Of a stretch of DNA of 64,000 nucleotides, positions 9,814 to 17,965 are shown piece by piece. Made by a program: the position numbers and the translations under genes. The notes under the pieces were generated by a model. That model did no database searches. It was not told where the DNA came from and saw only the letters and a program-made list of their open reading frames with translations. The number at the start of each line of letters is the position of its first letter. The first letter of the stretch is position 1. This DNA is from Bacteroidota bacterium (GTDB taxonomy: Bacteria > Bacteroidota > Ignavibacteria > Ignavibacteriales > Melioribacteraceae), in the NCBI GenBank assembly GCA_018829205.1, contig JAHJUE010000022.1, positions 1 to 64,000 on the forward strand, given 5' to 3'.

Positions 9814-10776
9814 TTAAACCAGTAATTTTCCATTTTTCATCACAATTTTGCCGTCAAAATAGACAGAAGGTTTTTTTATTACTCCGTCCAAATGAATTGG
9901 GACATTTACATTTCCTCCCATTGTTTTATTATCTCCGAGAGCGATATGAACGGTTCCTTTAACTTTTTCATCTTCAAGTATCAAACCGCTTAGTTTGGCT
10001 TTATCATTAGTACCAATTCCAAGCTCAGCAATATTTCTTCCTTTTTTACCATAAGGTAATATCATACCTGTTAATTTATTTGCGAGCGCGCCGCCGGATA
10101 TTTTCACCACAAGTCCTTTTTTGACTTCAATTTTTATTGGTGTTTTATCCGTCATACCAATTCCCGCCATTGATCCGTCGACCACAAAAACTCCGTTTGT
10201 AGTTCCTTCTACAGGCGCGGCGAACGCTTCACCAGTAGGCAGATTTCCGCTTTCACCTTTTTTATGAAAAAGTCCCTTGCTTGGAATTGCTTTTCTTCCT
10301 TTAATGCTCATTGAAATATCGGTACCGTTTGGTGCAGTAATTCTTACGTCGTTTGTTTTATCCATCATATTAGCAAGTTTTATAGTAAGCGCCGCAATTT
10401 TTTTATAATCTGCATTTAATCCGCGGATCATTATTTCTTTTGTAATTCCCGGAAGACTTGCTATTCTTACTCCTTTTTTAGATGCTTCTCTTCTTGAGTT
10501 TGTATGTGTCAAAGACTTTGTAGTAGGACACATCACGACATCAAATTTCTGCATTAATTCAGCTACAAACTTTGGGGGTTCTTCGCCATTAATTTTTCTT
10601 GCTTTCATTTCAACAAACAGGGCTTCGTGCCCTAATCTTTTAGCGGTTTCATACAATGAGTACCCGATTTCTCTTTTATATTCGTCGGTTACAATTAATA
10701 TTTTTTCATTTTTTTTCGCGCCCATACAGTCGCGAATCGCAATTTCAGAAGCTTTGTCTAATTTTGTAATAGCCAT
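9814..10776 (-). CDS. M29-like aminopeptidase (AmpS/aminopeptidase T type)
   Basis: This 320-residue cytoplasmic protein resembles the M29 metallo-aminopeptidases. Family-type blocks are visible in the C-terminal half: NLPTGEAFAAPVEGTTNG, AELGIGTN, GTVHIALGDN and IHLDGV, which supply the Glu, His and Asp residues expected to bind two metal ions. It is about 90 residues shorter than AmpS, so it belongs to a shorter branch; the related NicX-like dioxygenases share the fold and cannot be excluded. It is the last gene after OPT and MFS transporters, which supports a role in cutting imported peptides. Its ATG overlaps the preceding stop by one base (TAATG), suggesting translational coupling. Confidence 0.78.
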   Translation of the reverse strand: MAITKLDKASEIAIRDCMGAKKNEKILIVTDEYKREIGYSLYETAKRLGHEALFVEMKARKINGEEPPKFVAELMQKFDVVMCPTTKSLTHTNSRREASKKGVRIASLPGITKEIMIRGLNADYKKIAALTIKLANMMDKTNDVRITAPNGTDISMSIKGRKAIPSKGLFHKKGESGNLPTGEAFAAPVEGTTNGVFVVDGSMAGIGMTDKTPIKIEVKKGLVVKISGGALANKLTGMILPYGKKGRNIAELGIGTNDKAKLSGLILEDEKVKGTVHIALGDNKTMGGNVNVPIHLDGVIKKPSVYFDGKIVMKNGKLLV

Positions 10777-11522
10777 TATAAGGGGAATCCTAAATTTAGT
10801 TGAACAGTTGCAGATATACCTTTATTTTCAACAAAGTTATCACCTTGTTGAATTTGAACGGCATCGCCGTTATCATCCATAAACTCGTTTATTTTATAAA
10901 AATTATAAGACGCGGTTCCTTCAATACTTATATAATCGGGTACAATATGAATTAGTATTCCGCTGCCTACGTAATATCCAATATCTAATTTTGTGTTTTC
11001 AATTTTATTTTCTGTGGTTTGAATATTATTAACAAAGCGGTTGGATTTTAATTCAACATTATAAAAATTTACTCCGCCTTCAATAATTTTTAAGTCAATT
11101 ATACTAAAAAGCGGAACGCCAAAATCTAAAGCGACTCCCCAGTAATTATGTTTTAATTTATAAGATTCACTTAAGGTGCTTGTTAAATCAGACGAGGTAG
11201 TATATTCCTCATTAATAAACTGAAAAAATCCTTTAGCTGTAATAAAATAGCCGTCAAAACGAGCGCGGAATAAATTTGTCCCGATTCTAAACCCTTCGCC
11301 TTTATTAAATTCAAAATTAGCTCCGGTTGTTGAGTAAGATTTAATCCAGTCATTTATTCCGTCAGCTTTAAAATCCTGAATTGTGAATCCGCCATAAACG
11401 CCACTTAATCCCAGACATCCAAAACCGCATGATTGAGAATACGAATTTTTAGAAGTGATGAATAAAAAGAGCATCAGCAAAAAGAATAATAGCACAGAAT
11501 TTGTATTTCGAGTTTTCATCAT
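10776..11522 (-). CDS. Outer-membrane beta-barrel-like protein, unknown function
   Basis: This 248-residue protein starts with a signal peptide (hydrophobic stretch residues 10-24, cleavage likely after SYSQ). The mature part is rich in alternating polar and aromatic residues and in glycine and ends in QLNLGFPL, as in outer-membrane barrels of Bacteroidetes. I do not recognise a family. It sits between a PqqD-like gene and the aminopeptidase gene and overlaps the latter by one base, so it probably serves the same peptide-related operon, for example as an entry pore. Two in-frame ATGs (11522 and 11519) are both possible starts. Confidence 0.65.
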   Translation of the reverse strand: MMKTRNTNSVLLFFLLMLFLFITSKNSYSQSCGFGCLGLSGVYGGFTIQDFKADGINDWIKSYSTTGANFEFNKGEGFRIGTNLFRARFDGYFITAKGFFQFINEEYTTSSDLTSTLSESYKLKHNYWGVALDFGVPLFSIIDLKIIEGGVNFYNVELKSNRFVNNIQTTENKIENTKLDIGYYVGSGILIHIVPDYISIEGTASYNFYKINEFMDDNGDAVQIQQGDNFVENKGISATVQLNLGFPL

Positions 11523-11576
11523 TATTTATCAGATATTAAGATGACATTAAGTTAAGAAAATATCATTAAAGTTATA

Positions 11577-11915
11577 TCATCTTTTTTCATAAAGAGTTAT
11601 AAGTTTGTTTTTGTTTAACATCTCAATAAATTTTATAACTCTTTGTTCAACAGGTTCAACCTTCTCTCCAAAATGTTCTTTACTTTTCTGAACAATTTCA
11701 TTTGTATTAAATTTGCCGTCGCATATTTCGTATATATATGAACCTATTTCATCAAGGTCAATTTTGTAAGGTTTATTAATTAATTTTTTGAAAAATATTT
11801 TTTCTATGAATGACGGTTTAGTATTTTTATAAAACACAACGACTAAACCGTTTTCATTTTTTTCGAACTCGCAATTTCTAATCGGGTAAAGTTCTTTAAG
11901 AATATTATCTTCCAC
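11577..11915 (-). CDS. PqqD-like (RRE-fold) protein
   Basis: This 112-residue protein has the pattern of the PqqD family in residues 50-110: IDLDEIGSYIYEICDGKFN, then a helix with HFGEKVEPVEQRVIKFIEML and a closing LITLYEK. PqqD-type proteins bind precursor peptides and hand them to modifying enzymes. No radical SAM enzyme, cyclase or precursor gene is seen nearby; instead the gene overlaps the MFS transporter gene by 11 bases and starts with GTG at 11915. Its job here is unknown; binding a peptide substrate of the operon is one idea. Confidence 0.75.
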   Translation of the reverse strand: MEDNILKELYPIRNCEFEKNENGLVVVFYKNTKPSFIEKIFFKKLINKPYKIDLDEIGSYIYEICDGKFNTNEIVQKSKEHFGEKVEPVEQRVIKFIEMLNKNKLITLYEKR

Positions 11916-13197
11916 CGGCAGCCATACCTTTTTCTAATCCATGTCCGAAAGGACCCATTTCTCTTTTTCTTAAAAAGTACGCAAAAACAAACGCTAAAAT
12001 ACCGAGAGTTGAAAAGAGCCATAAGCCTAAATTATAACCTTCAGGATTTGCCGCGCTTGCGCCTGAGTAGTCGTTTGAAAGACCAATAATCCAGTTAAAC
12101 GCGAATACACCAATCTGCTGAATTAATGTCATAACCGAATAAGCCGTACCTAGTCTTTTTTCTTCAACAATATATGCAACTGAAGGCCACATAACAGCCG
12201 GTATTAATGAGAAAGAGACTCCCATCATAATAATAGGAATAACAAGACTAACTCCAAGGTATGCCATCATTAAATAAACAGGCAGCAGCAGAATTGCACC
12301 GAACATCATAAGCAGCGCCCGTTTACCGATAAAGTCAACCAATAAACCAATAAAAGGAGTTGCAATCATAGAAGCCATTGGCAGAATACTGTTATAGAAA
12401 CCTGCAGATTCTCTTGAAAGTCCGTGTGCTTCCATATAAAATTTAATTGCAAAACTTCTGAATGGAAAAACAGCCGAATAAAAAGTCACGCATAATAAAA
12501 CAATCAGCCAGAAAGAGCCGTTAAATTTATAGATGTCAGTTAAAATAAATTTGTCGGTTTCGCCAGCTTTTCCCAAATCAAATTTTCGTTCGGCATTAGC
12601 TTCAAGTATATAATAAATTATTCCGCTTACAATACAAAGAAGTCCAAGTCCGGCGGCAAGGAATAAAGGATCCTGCCAGTTTACATAAAGTCCAGATGCA
12701 AATGAAGGAGAATTATCTGCCGCGACAGAACCCATTCTAGCAATGAACAAGTTTATGCCTAAAGCGAAACTAAGTTCTTTACCTTTAAACCATTTTGCTA
12801 TTGCGGTTGTGATAGCAACAATTAAAGGTTCGGAACCGACACCAAGTAAAAAACGTCCAGCCAGCATTACAGTAAAATCGGACGATACAGCCGTAATAAT
12901 TCCGGCAATGCTGCAAATAACTCCGAATAATATTACGGATTTTTTAGTCCCCCATTTATCAACAATAATTCCGCCGAAAATTAAAACGATTACAGCGGCA
13001 ATACTGTAAACCGAATATAACTGCCCAATATTCTCATCGCTGAATTGCAATCCTGATTTCAGTATATCGGCAATTGGAGCGATACTGTCGTAAACATAAT
13101 AATTGCCGAACATTGCCAAACTCATAAATACAAGAACAAGGTATCTATAAAAAGGAGAAGGTTTAGGTCTAAAAACATCAGTCGTATTTTCGTTCAT
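11905..13197 (-). CDS. MFS transporter, possibly MFSD1-like peptide carrier
   Basis: This 430-residue, 12-helix major facilitator protein has the loop 2-3 signature GGIIVDKWGTKKSVI near residues 70-85, a clear MFS mark. The segment INLFIARMGSVAADNSPS in helix 5 resembles the MFSD1 branch, whose vertebrate member carries dipeptides. With an OPT oligopeptide transporter 35 bases upstream and an aminopeptidase downstream, a di- or tripeptide carrier is a reasonable inference. Substrate is not proven by sequence. Confidence 0.8.
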   Translation of the reverse strand: MNENTTDVFRPKPSPFYRYLVLVFMSLAMFGNYYVYDSIAPIADILKSGLQFSDENIGQLYSVYSIAAVIVLIFGGIIVDKWGTKKSVILFGVICSIAGIITAVSSDFTVMLAGRFLLGVGSEPLIVAITTAIAKWFKGKELSFALGINLFIARMGSVAADNSPSFASGLYVNWQDPLFLAAGLGLLCIVSGIIYYILEANAERKFDLGKAGETDKFILTDIYKFNGSFWLIVLLCVTFYSAVFPFRSFAIKFYMEAHGLSRESAGFYNSILPMASMIATPFIGLLVDFIGKRALLMMFGAILLLPVYLMMAYLGVSLVIPIIMMGVSFSLIPAVMWPSVAYIVEEKRLGTAYSVMTLIQQIGVFAFNWIIGLSNDYSGASAANPEGYNLGLWLFSTLGILAFVFAYFLRKREMGPFGHGLEKGMAAGGR

Positions 13198-13232
13198 AAA
13201 TAATCCAGTAATTATTCAGTAACATTAATTAA

Positions 13233-15179
13233 TTATAGTTTTTCCTGTTTGCTCATAGAAACTTTATATAGAGAATAAGCTAAACCGGCAAACATTAATA
13301 CACCAAGCAAATCACCGAATACTCCAAGATGTTCGCCGAGTCCGGTATTCAGATACGAAGCTAAAGGCTTTCCGTCATAGTTGGAACCGACAAGTACAGC
13401 TATTAATATTCCGGTTAAAGAACCGCCGGCAATTAAACCTGAGCTGTATAACGCGCCCGGACCAATTTCAGAATCCTCAGCATCTCCTTTTCTCATTTTG
13501 TCGACCATAAGTTTTACTAAACCGCCTATAAATATTGGAGAAGTTGTAGATAGAGGCAGATAAGCTCCTACTGCAAAAGGCAGTGATCGAACTCCGCTTA
13601 ATTCCATTACAGCGGCAATTCCCATTCCTACAATTACTAATCCCCAGGGAAGATTTTGACTTAATAACCCTTTAATTACAGTGGCCATTAAAGTTGCCTG
13701 AGGAGCAGGCAAAGGGTTTGCATGTTCTGCGGTTACAGGTCCTATACCTAAAGCGTCATTTAAGAGTAATAAAGTTCCGCCAATTACAAAAGCAGACGCG
13801 ACGACACCAATAATTAAACCTATCTGCTGTTTAATAGGTGTAGCGCCAACAATGTAACCTGTTTTTAAGTCCTGCGAGGTTGCGCCCGCGTTCGCAGATG
13901 CAATACATACAATTGATCCTACAACTAAAGCGATTGGCTGGTATATTTCACCAGTCCAGCCTACACCAACAAATATTAACGAAGTAGCCATCAAGGTAGC
14001 GATAGTCATTCCCGAAATTGGGTTTGAAGATGAACCGATTAATCCGACAATTCTGGATGATACGGTAACAAAGAAAAACCCAAATACCACAATCATAATA
14101 GCAGATAATAAATTGGTAGGAATATTTGGGATAGCCGCCATAAAAATTACAAGTACAACACTTCCGACCAATACATAAATAAGCGGAATATCTTTTTCCA
14201 CTCTTGTTTTTACCGCGGCGGTTCCTTTTTTGCTGTCCTGCAAATCTTTAAAAGAATCCTTAAACGCACTGATTATCGTAGGGAAAGTTCTTACCAGCGT
14301 AATAATACCGCCGAATGTAACAGCGCCTGCGCCAATATATCTAATATAACTGCTCCAAATTTCTCTCGGATTCATTTCGGAAATCAGCTTTGTTCCGGGC
14401 GCAAAAACAATAGTTAAATTATCACCAAGCAAAGTTATAAGAGGTATTAATACAAGCCATGACAGAACGCCGCCTGCAACCATTATGCCCGCGATTTTTG
14501 GTCCTATAATATAACCAACGCCTAAAAGTTCCGGTGTAATTTCGCCGTTAATTGTACCGTTAGGCAGTGCGGATTTTCTTCCGAAAATATATGTGGGAAC
14601 ATCTTTCCATAAACCTAGAATTGACATTAATAATTTATAAGCGAATGCAATTCCCAAACCGTAAAAAACTTTTTGAGCGAGTTTGCCCCCTTTTTCACCG
14701 GCAATAAGAACATCCGCGCATGCGGTTCCTTCGGGAAAAGGAAGATTGCCATGTTCTTTTACAATTAATGAACGGCGTAAAGGAATCATAAATAAAACTC
14801 CTAAAATACCGCCGGCTAAAGCTAGAACAAATATTTGAAAATACTGGAAATAATTTTCTCCTCCGGGGAGAAACAATAATGCGGGAATCGTAAAAACTAC
14901 ACCCGCGGCAACCGATTCGCCTGCAGAACCGATTGTTTGAACGATATTATTTTCGAGTATTGTTGACGAGCCTATTTTTTTAAATACCGAAATTGCCAAT
15001 ACGGCAATAGGTATTGAAGCGCTGACCGTTAACCCTACTTTTAAACCCAAATATACAGTTGCCGCTCCGAAAATTATTCCGAAGATGGCTCCTAATATAA
15101 TTGCTTTTGGTGTAAATTCTGGGATAAAATCAGATGCTAAAATGTAAGGTTTGAAGGAGGAATTGTTTTTGTCTGTCAT
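13233..15179 (-). CDS. OPT family oligopeptide transporter
   Basis: This 648-residue membrane protein matches the OPT family: the N-terminal block FTPKAIILGAIFGIIFGAATVYLGLKVGLTVSASIPIAVLAI (residues about 22-65), then INGEITPELLGVGYIIGPKIAG and repeated GATSQDLKTGYIVGATP. About 14-16 helices are predicted. Family members import small peptides or metal chelates by proton symport. It is the first gene of a five-gene operon ending at the terminator at 9767-9795. GGGAGA lies 7 bases before the ATG. Confidence 0.92.
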   Translation of the reverse strand: MTDKNNSSFKPYILASDFIPEFTPKAIILGAIFGIIFGAATVYLGLKVGLTVSASIPIAVLAISVFKKIGSSTILENNIVQTIGSAGESVAAGVVFTIPALLFLPGGENYFQYFQIFVLALAGGILGVLFMIPLRRSLIVKEHGNLPFPEGTACADVLIAGEKGGKLAQKVFYGLGIAFAYKLLMSILGLWKDVPTYIFGRKSALPNGTINGEITPELLGVGYIIGPKIAGIMVAGGVLSWLVLIPLITLLGDNLTIVFAPGTKLISEMNPREIWSSYIRYIGAGAVTFGGIITLVRTFPTIISAFKDSFKDLQDSKKGTAAVKTRVEKDIPLIYVLVGSVVLVIFMAAIPNIPTNLLSAIMIVVFGFFFVTVSSRIVGLIGSSSNPISGMTIATLMATSLIFVGVGWTGEIYQPIALVVGSIVCIASANAGATSQDLKTGYIVGATPIKQQIGLIIGVVASAFVIGGTLLLLNDALGIGPVTAEHANPLPAPQATLMATVIKGLLSQNLPWGLVIVGMGIAAVMELSGVRSLPFAVGAYLPLSTTSPIFIGGLVKLMVDKMRKGDAEDSEIGPGALYSSGLIAGGSLTGILIAVLVGSNYDGKPLASYLNTGLGEHLGVFGDLLGVLMFAGLAYSLYKVSMSKQEKL

Positions 15180-15321
15180 TCAGTATCTCCCAACGAATAA
15201 TTGGATAATTAAGTATAGAATATTTCACTTATTGATTAGAAATGCAAGGAATTCTTTTTCGAACGATTTATGTTATGCATTGAATTTTGCAATAATCAAA
15301 TCAATTAAATATCAGCAAATA

Positions 15322-16101
15322 TTAAAAATTAATTTTTCGAATTCCCAAGTGACAAATTGCGAAATCATATTTAACAGGATCATCGGCGTCGAATTTCTTT
15401 AGGTTATCCGTTATCTCTTCGGCCATTTTCCATGAAATATTTTTTTGTCTTGTAAGCTTCAATTGTCTGCATATTTTCCCGATATGCGTATCTACAGGAA
15501 TTACAAGCTGACTTGGTTTAATTTCATGCCATAAACCGAAATCAAGTTCATCCTTACGTATCATCCACCTTAGGAATAAGTTCATTCTTTTGCATGCGCT
15601 CCCTTTCATCGGGTCCGGGAACATAAAAACCAAACCTCTGCTAGGTTTATTGTTTCCGGCCGCAAGCGATATCAAATTTTGCGAAAAAAAATGAATCGAT
15701 TCTTTTAACGATTTTTCTTTTTCGAAATGATAAAGAAGAAACAAATATTTAAGAGAACCGTAATTCAAATAAATTTTATTAAGCGCGTTAAAAAATAATG
15801 CAATATCAGCAGATGTATAAAAACGGTGTTTAATACCATCGAATAATTTAGAGTGTTTTTCAAAATTAAATTTTATTACAAAATTATATGGATCGGCCTT
15901 CATTATTCTGTGAATTTTTTCAAGAGTTGAAATTATTTGTTTCATATTCCCGTAAGCGAAAACCGAAGAAATTATTCCGGCAATTTCAATATCACGCGCA
16001 TCTTTATAACGGTGTAAAAATTCTAACGGGTCGGGTGAGATTTGAGAAAAATCAAAGTAGTGATAATGGTAATCGAGTTTGCGTTTAAGGTTTTTATTCA
16101 T
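15322..16101 (-). CDS. TIGR02757 family protein (DUF2400), unknown function
   Basis: This 259-residue protein matches the TIGR02757 family by the N-terminal DYHYHYFDFSQISPDPLEFLHRYKDARDIEIAGIISSVFAYGNMKQI, the mid block GLVFMFPDPMKGSACKRMNLFLRWMIRKDE, and LVIPVDTHIGKICRQLKL. Helix-hairpin-helix-like features in the C-terminal half recall DNA glycosylases, but no activity is established. I chose ATG 16101 (MNKNLKRK): the frame runs open further upstream to 16203, but that part translates an intergenic repeat. It follows pdxJ in the same direction and may share its transcript. Confidence 0.85.
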   Translation of the reverse strand: MNKNLKRKLDYHYHYFDFSQISPDPLEFLHRYKDARDIEIAGIISSVFAYGNMKQIISTLEKIHRIMKADPYNFVIKFNFEKHSKLFDGIKHRFYTSADIALFFNALNKIYLNYGSLKYLFLLYHFEKEKSLKESIHFFSQNLISLAAGNNKPSRGLVFMFPDPMKGSACKRMNLFLRWMIRKDELDFGLWHEIKPSQLVIPVDTHIGKICRQLKLTRQKNISWKMAEEITDNLKKFDADDPVKYDFAICHLGIRKINF

Positions 16102-16202
16102 GTATCCAGTTTTGTCATCCCCGCACACGCGGGGATCTTTTATAAATTCAAATTGTAGATTCGCCCACCTGCCTGCTGTTAGGCAAGTTCGCGGGAATAA
16201 CA
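16102..16202. repeat. REP-like palindromic element between pdxJ and the TIGR02757 gene
   Basis: The gap holds a GC-rich perfect hairpin (arms ATCCCCGC and GCGGGGAT around ACAC, 16117-16136), and on the other side TTCGCGGGAATAA plus a GCCTGC/TTAGGC hairpin. Sequences of the form GTCATYCCCGC...GCGGGRATC are commonly scattered between genes in many genomes. Its GC content is well above that of the surroundings. Two such half-elements face each other here, so it may be a paired (BIME-like) copy. Confidence 0.6.
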
Positions 16203-16913
16203 TTATTTTACAAGCTCTAACATTTCTTTTACAGCTTTTTCAATTCCGACAAATACAGCGCGCGCTATTACAGCCTGTCCAATGCTTACTTCGTCTATGT
16301 CTTCAATTACTTTAAAATCTTTGATGTTAAGGTAATTCAGTCCGTGACCGGCATTAACACCCAGACCTAATTTTTTCGCGTGTTTCGCGGCTTGTCTAAT
16401 TCTTTCAAGCTCATCGTACATGTCGTCTTCATCAAGGGCGTTTGCGTATTTACCGGTATGAATTTCTACAATGTCGGCATTTATTTCAACCGCTGCGTCT
16501 ATTTGGTTTATATCGGGTTCAACAAAAAGAGAAACGGGAATTTCATATTCATGTAAAGTTAAAATAGTTTTTTTAATATAGTCCAAATTATCAATTACGT
16601 TTAGACCGCCTTCGGTAGTAAGTTCCTGCCTTTTCTCGGGAACAAGGGTTGCGAGTTCAGGCTGAATTTCGCATGCAATTTTAATGATCTCATCATTAGC
16701 CGCCATTTCAAGATCAAGTTTGGTAGTAATCAGTTCGCGCAGAAGCCGTACATCCCTGTCGTTAATATGACGCCGGTCTTCACGTAGATGAACAACTATC
16801 CCGTCAACGCCGAATTGTTCAGCCATTAACGCAAATGTAACCGGATCTGGCTGTACTTCTCCCCTCGCGTTTCTTAATGTTGCGACGTGATCAACATTTA
16901 TACTAAATTTCAT
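16203..16913 (-). CDS. pdxJ: Pyridoxine 5'-phosphate synthase
   Basis: PdxJ condenses 3-amino-2-oxopropyl phosphate with 1-deoxyxylulose 5-phosphate in the DXP-dependent vitamin B6 pathway. This 236-residue TIM barrel begins with FSINVDHVATLRNARG, contains VHLREDRRHINDRDV and LDLEMAANDEI, and later HTGKYANA and GLGVNAGHGLNYLNI, all hallmark blocks with the catalytic His and Glu residues in place. Length is normal. A REP-like element follows its stop directly. Confidence 0.96.
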   Translation of the reverse strand: MKFSINVDHVATLRNARGEVQPDPVTFALMAEQFGVDGIVVHLREDRRHINDRDVRLLRELITTKLDLEMAANDEIIKIACEIQPELATLVPEKRQELTTEGGLNVIDNLDYIKKTILTLHEYEIPVSLFVEPDINQIDAAVEINADIVEIHTGKYANALDEDDMYDELERIRQAAKHAKKLGLGVNAGHGLNYLNIKDFKVIEDIDEVSIGQAVIARAVFVGIEKAVKEMLELVK

Positions 16914-17045
16914 TTTTGCCTCTGTAATAATATTGTTGAGCTTTTAACGAATAAAAATAATCAATGTTTGCATTTAGTGAAACTATTAAATTAATATTTG
17001 CGTGATCATAAAATTTAACATTGGCAATTATTTAATAGAGTATTT

Positions 17046-17780
17046 TTAATAATTTTTCAGAACAACAAATAAATCCATACTGAAGAACATAATAAAATGA
17101 ATTGCCGCGCCATAATAAAATGAACGTGTTCTAAAAGCGATATAACCTAAAATCATTGCCCCTAATATAGCACTTATTGTTTCGATAAACGGCTTACCGT
17201 TATGGAGAATAACAAAAGGCAGCATTTGAATTAGAATTGCGTTGATTCCGAATTTTTCTTCAAGACCGAAAAGCATAAAGCCGCGCCATATAAACTCCCA
17301 CGCAAACATATAAACTAGAGCTGATATTTCGAATAATATAAATGTCTTTAAATCATATTTAGCCGCTTTTAAGAATGGGTATGCTTGCCCAAATTCCGGC
17401 AATCCCGATAAAATAAACGTTATTACAACAACCGGAACCGAAAAAATAATTAAGAATTTTATTCCGGTTTTAAAATCTCCGGTTTTCAATCCGTAACTGC
17501 TAATTTTTTCATTCAAAACAAATTTAATAATTAGTAACGGTATGATGAGAAGTGTGAAAGTATCACTTAAAAACCAATAAAGAAATTCATACAAATCGGC
17601 AGAGGTATTTCCGTTAAAATAATTGTAATAGAAATTTTCCCTGAAAAAATTGCGGGATGTCAGATACCATGAAATTGTCTGCAGAATTGCTACGCTTACA
17701 AAAATTACAAATACTTTTTTGTTTGTACCTACTAATAATTTTATGAAGCTTTTGTATTCATTTTTTAGAAAATTATCCAC
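17046..17780 (-). CDS. CPBP family intramembrane metalloprotease
   Basis: This 244-residue membrane protein has about six to seven helices and the three CPBP/Abi motifs: WEFIWRGFM (motif 1, where the first Glu of EExxxR is Trp, as in many bacterial members), FVILHNGKP with the motif 2 His, and HFIMFFSMD as motif 3. These residues would bind the zinc of a Rce1-like glutamate protease. Targets are unknown. The start is GTG 17780; no earlier or nearby ATG is available. It stands alone, with gaps of more than 130 bases on each side. Confidence 0.8.
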   Translation of the reverse strand: MDNFLKNEYKSFIKLLVGTNKKVFVIFVSVAILQTISWYLTSRNFFRENFYYNYFNGNTSADLYEFLYWFLSDTFTLLIIPLLIIKFVLNEKISSYGLKTGDFKTGIKFLIIFSVPVVVITFILSGLPEFGQAYPFLKAAKYDLKTFILFEISALVYMFAWEFIWRGFMLFGLEEKFGINAILIQMLPFVILHNGKPFIETISAILGAMILGYIAFRTRSFYYGAAIHFIMFFSMDLFVVLKNY

Positions 17781-17866
17781 AAGAATTTATGTTTGTGATA
17801 TGATGAAGTAAACATAAGAAATAAAGAAATGAATATTTGTGTTTTTTTAATATTTTATGTCGGCGG

Positions 17867-17959
17867 ATCAAGATCAAGGTAAAGATAAAGATTAAGAGTA
17901 AGATGTATATAAAGAAACTAATATAAATTAATCTAAATCTTCATGATCTTACTCTTAAT
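17867..17959. repeat. Degenerate hexamer repeat with long inverted repeat
   Basis: Six tandem units of an RTNAAG-like hexamer run from 17867 to 17902 (ATCAAG, ATCAAG, GTAAAG, ATAAAG, ATTAAG, AGTAAG). The end of this array, ATTAAGAGTAAGAT (17891-17904), is exactly complementary to ATCTTACTCTTAAT (17946-17959), a 14-base inverted repeat with a 41-base loop just past the stop of the LKR-like gene. There is no U-run, so it is not a standard terminator. Confidence 0.6.
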
Positions 17960-17965
17960 AACAAT

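Noticed and set aside
16102-16203. Upstream extension of the TIGR02757 gene
   Set aside because: The extra 34 residues translate a REP-like element, and the family start fits ATG 16101.
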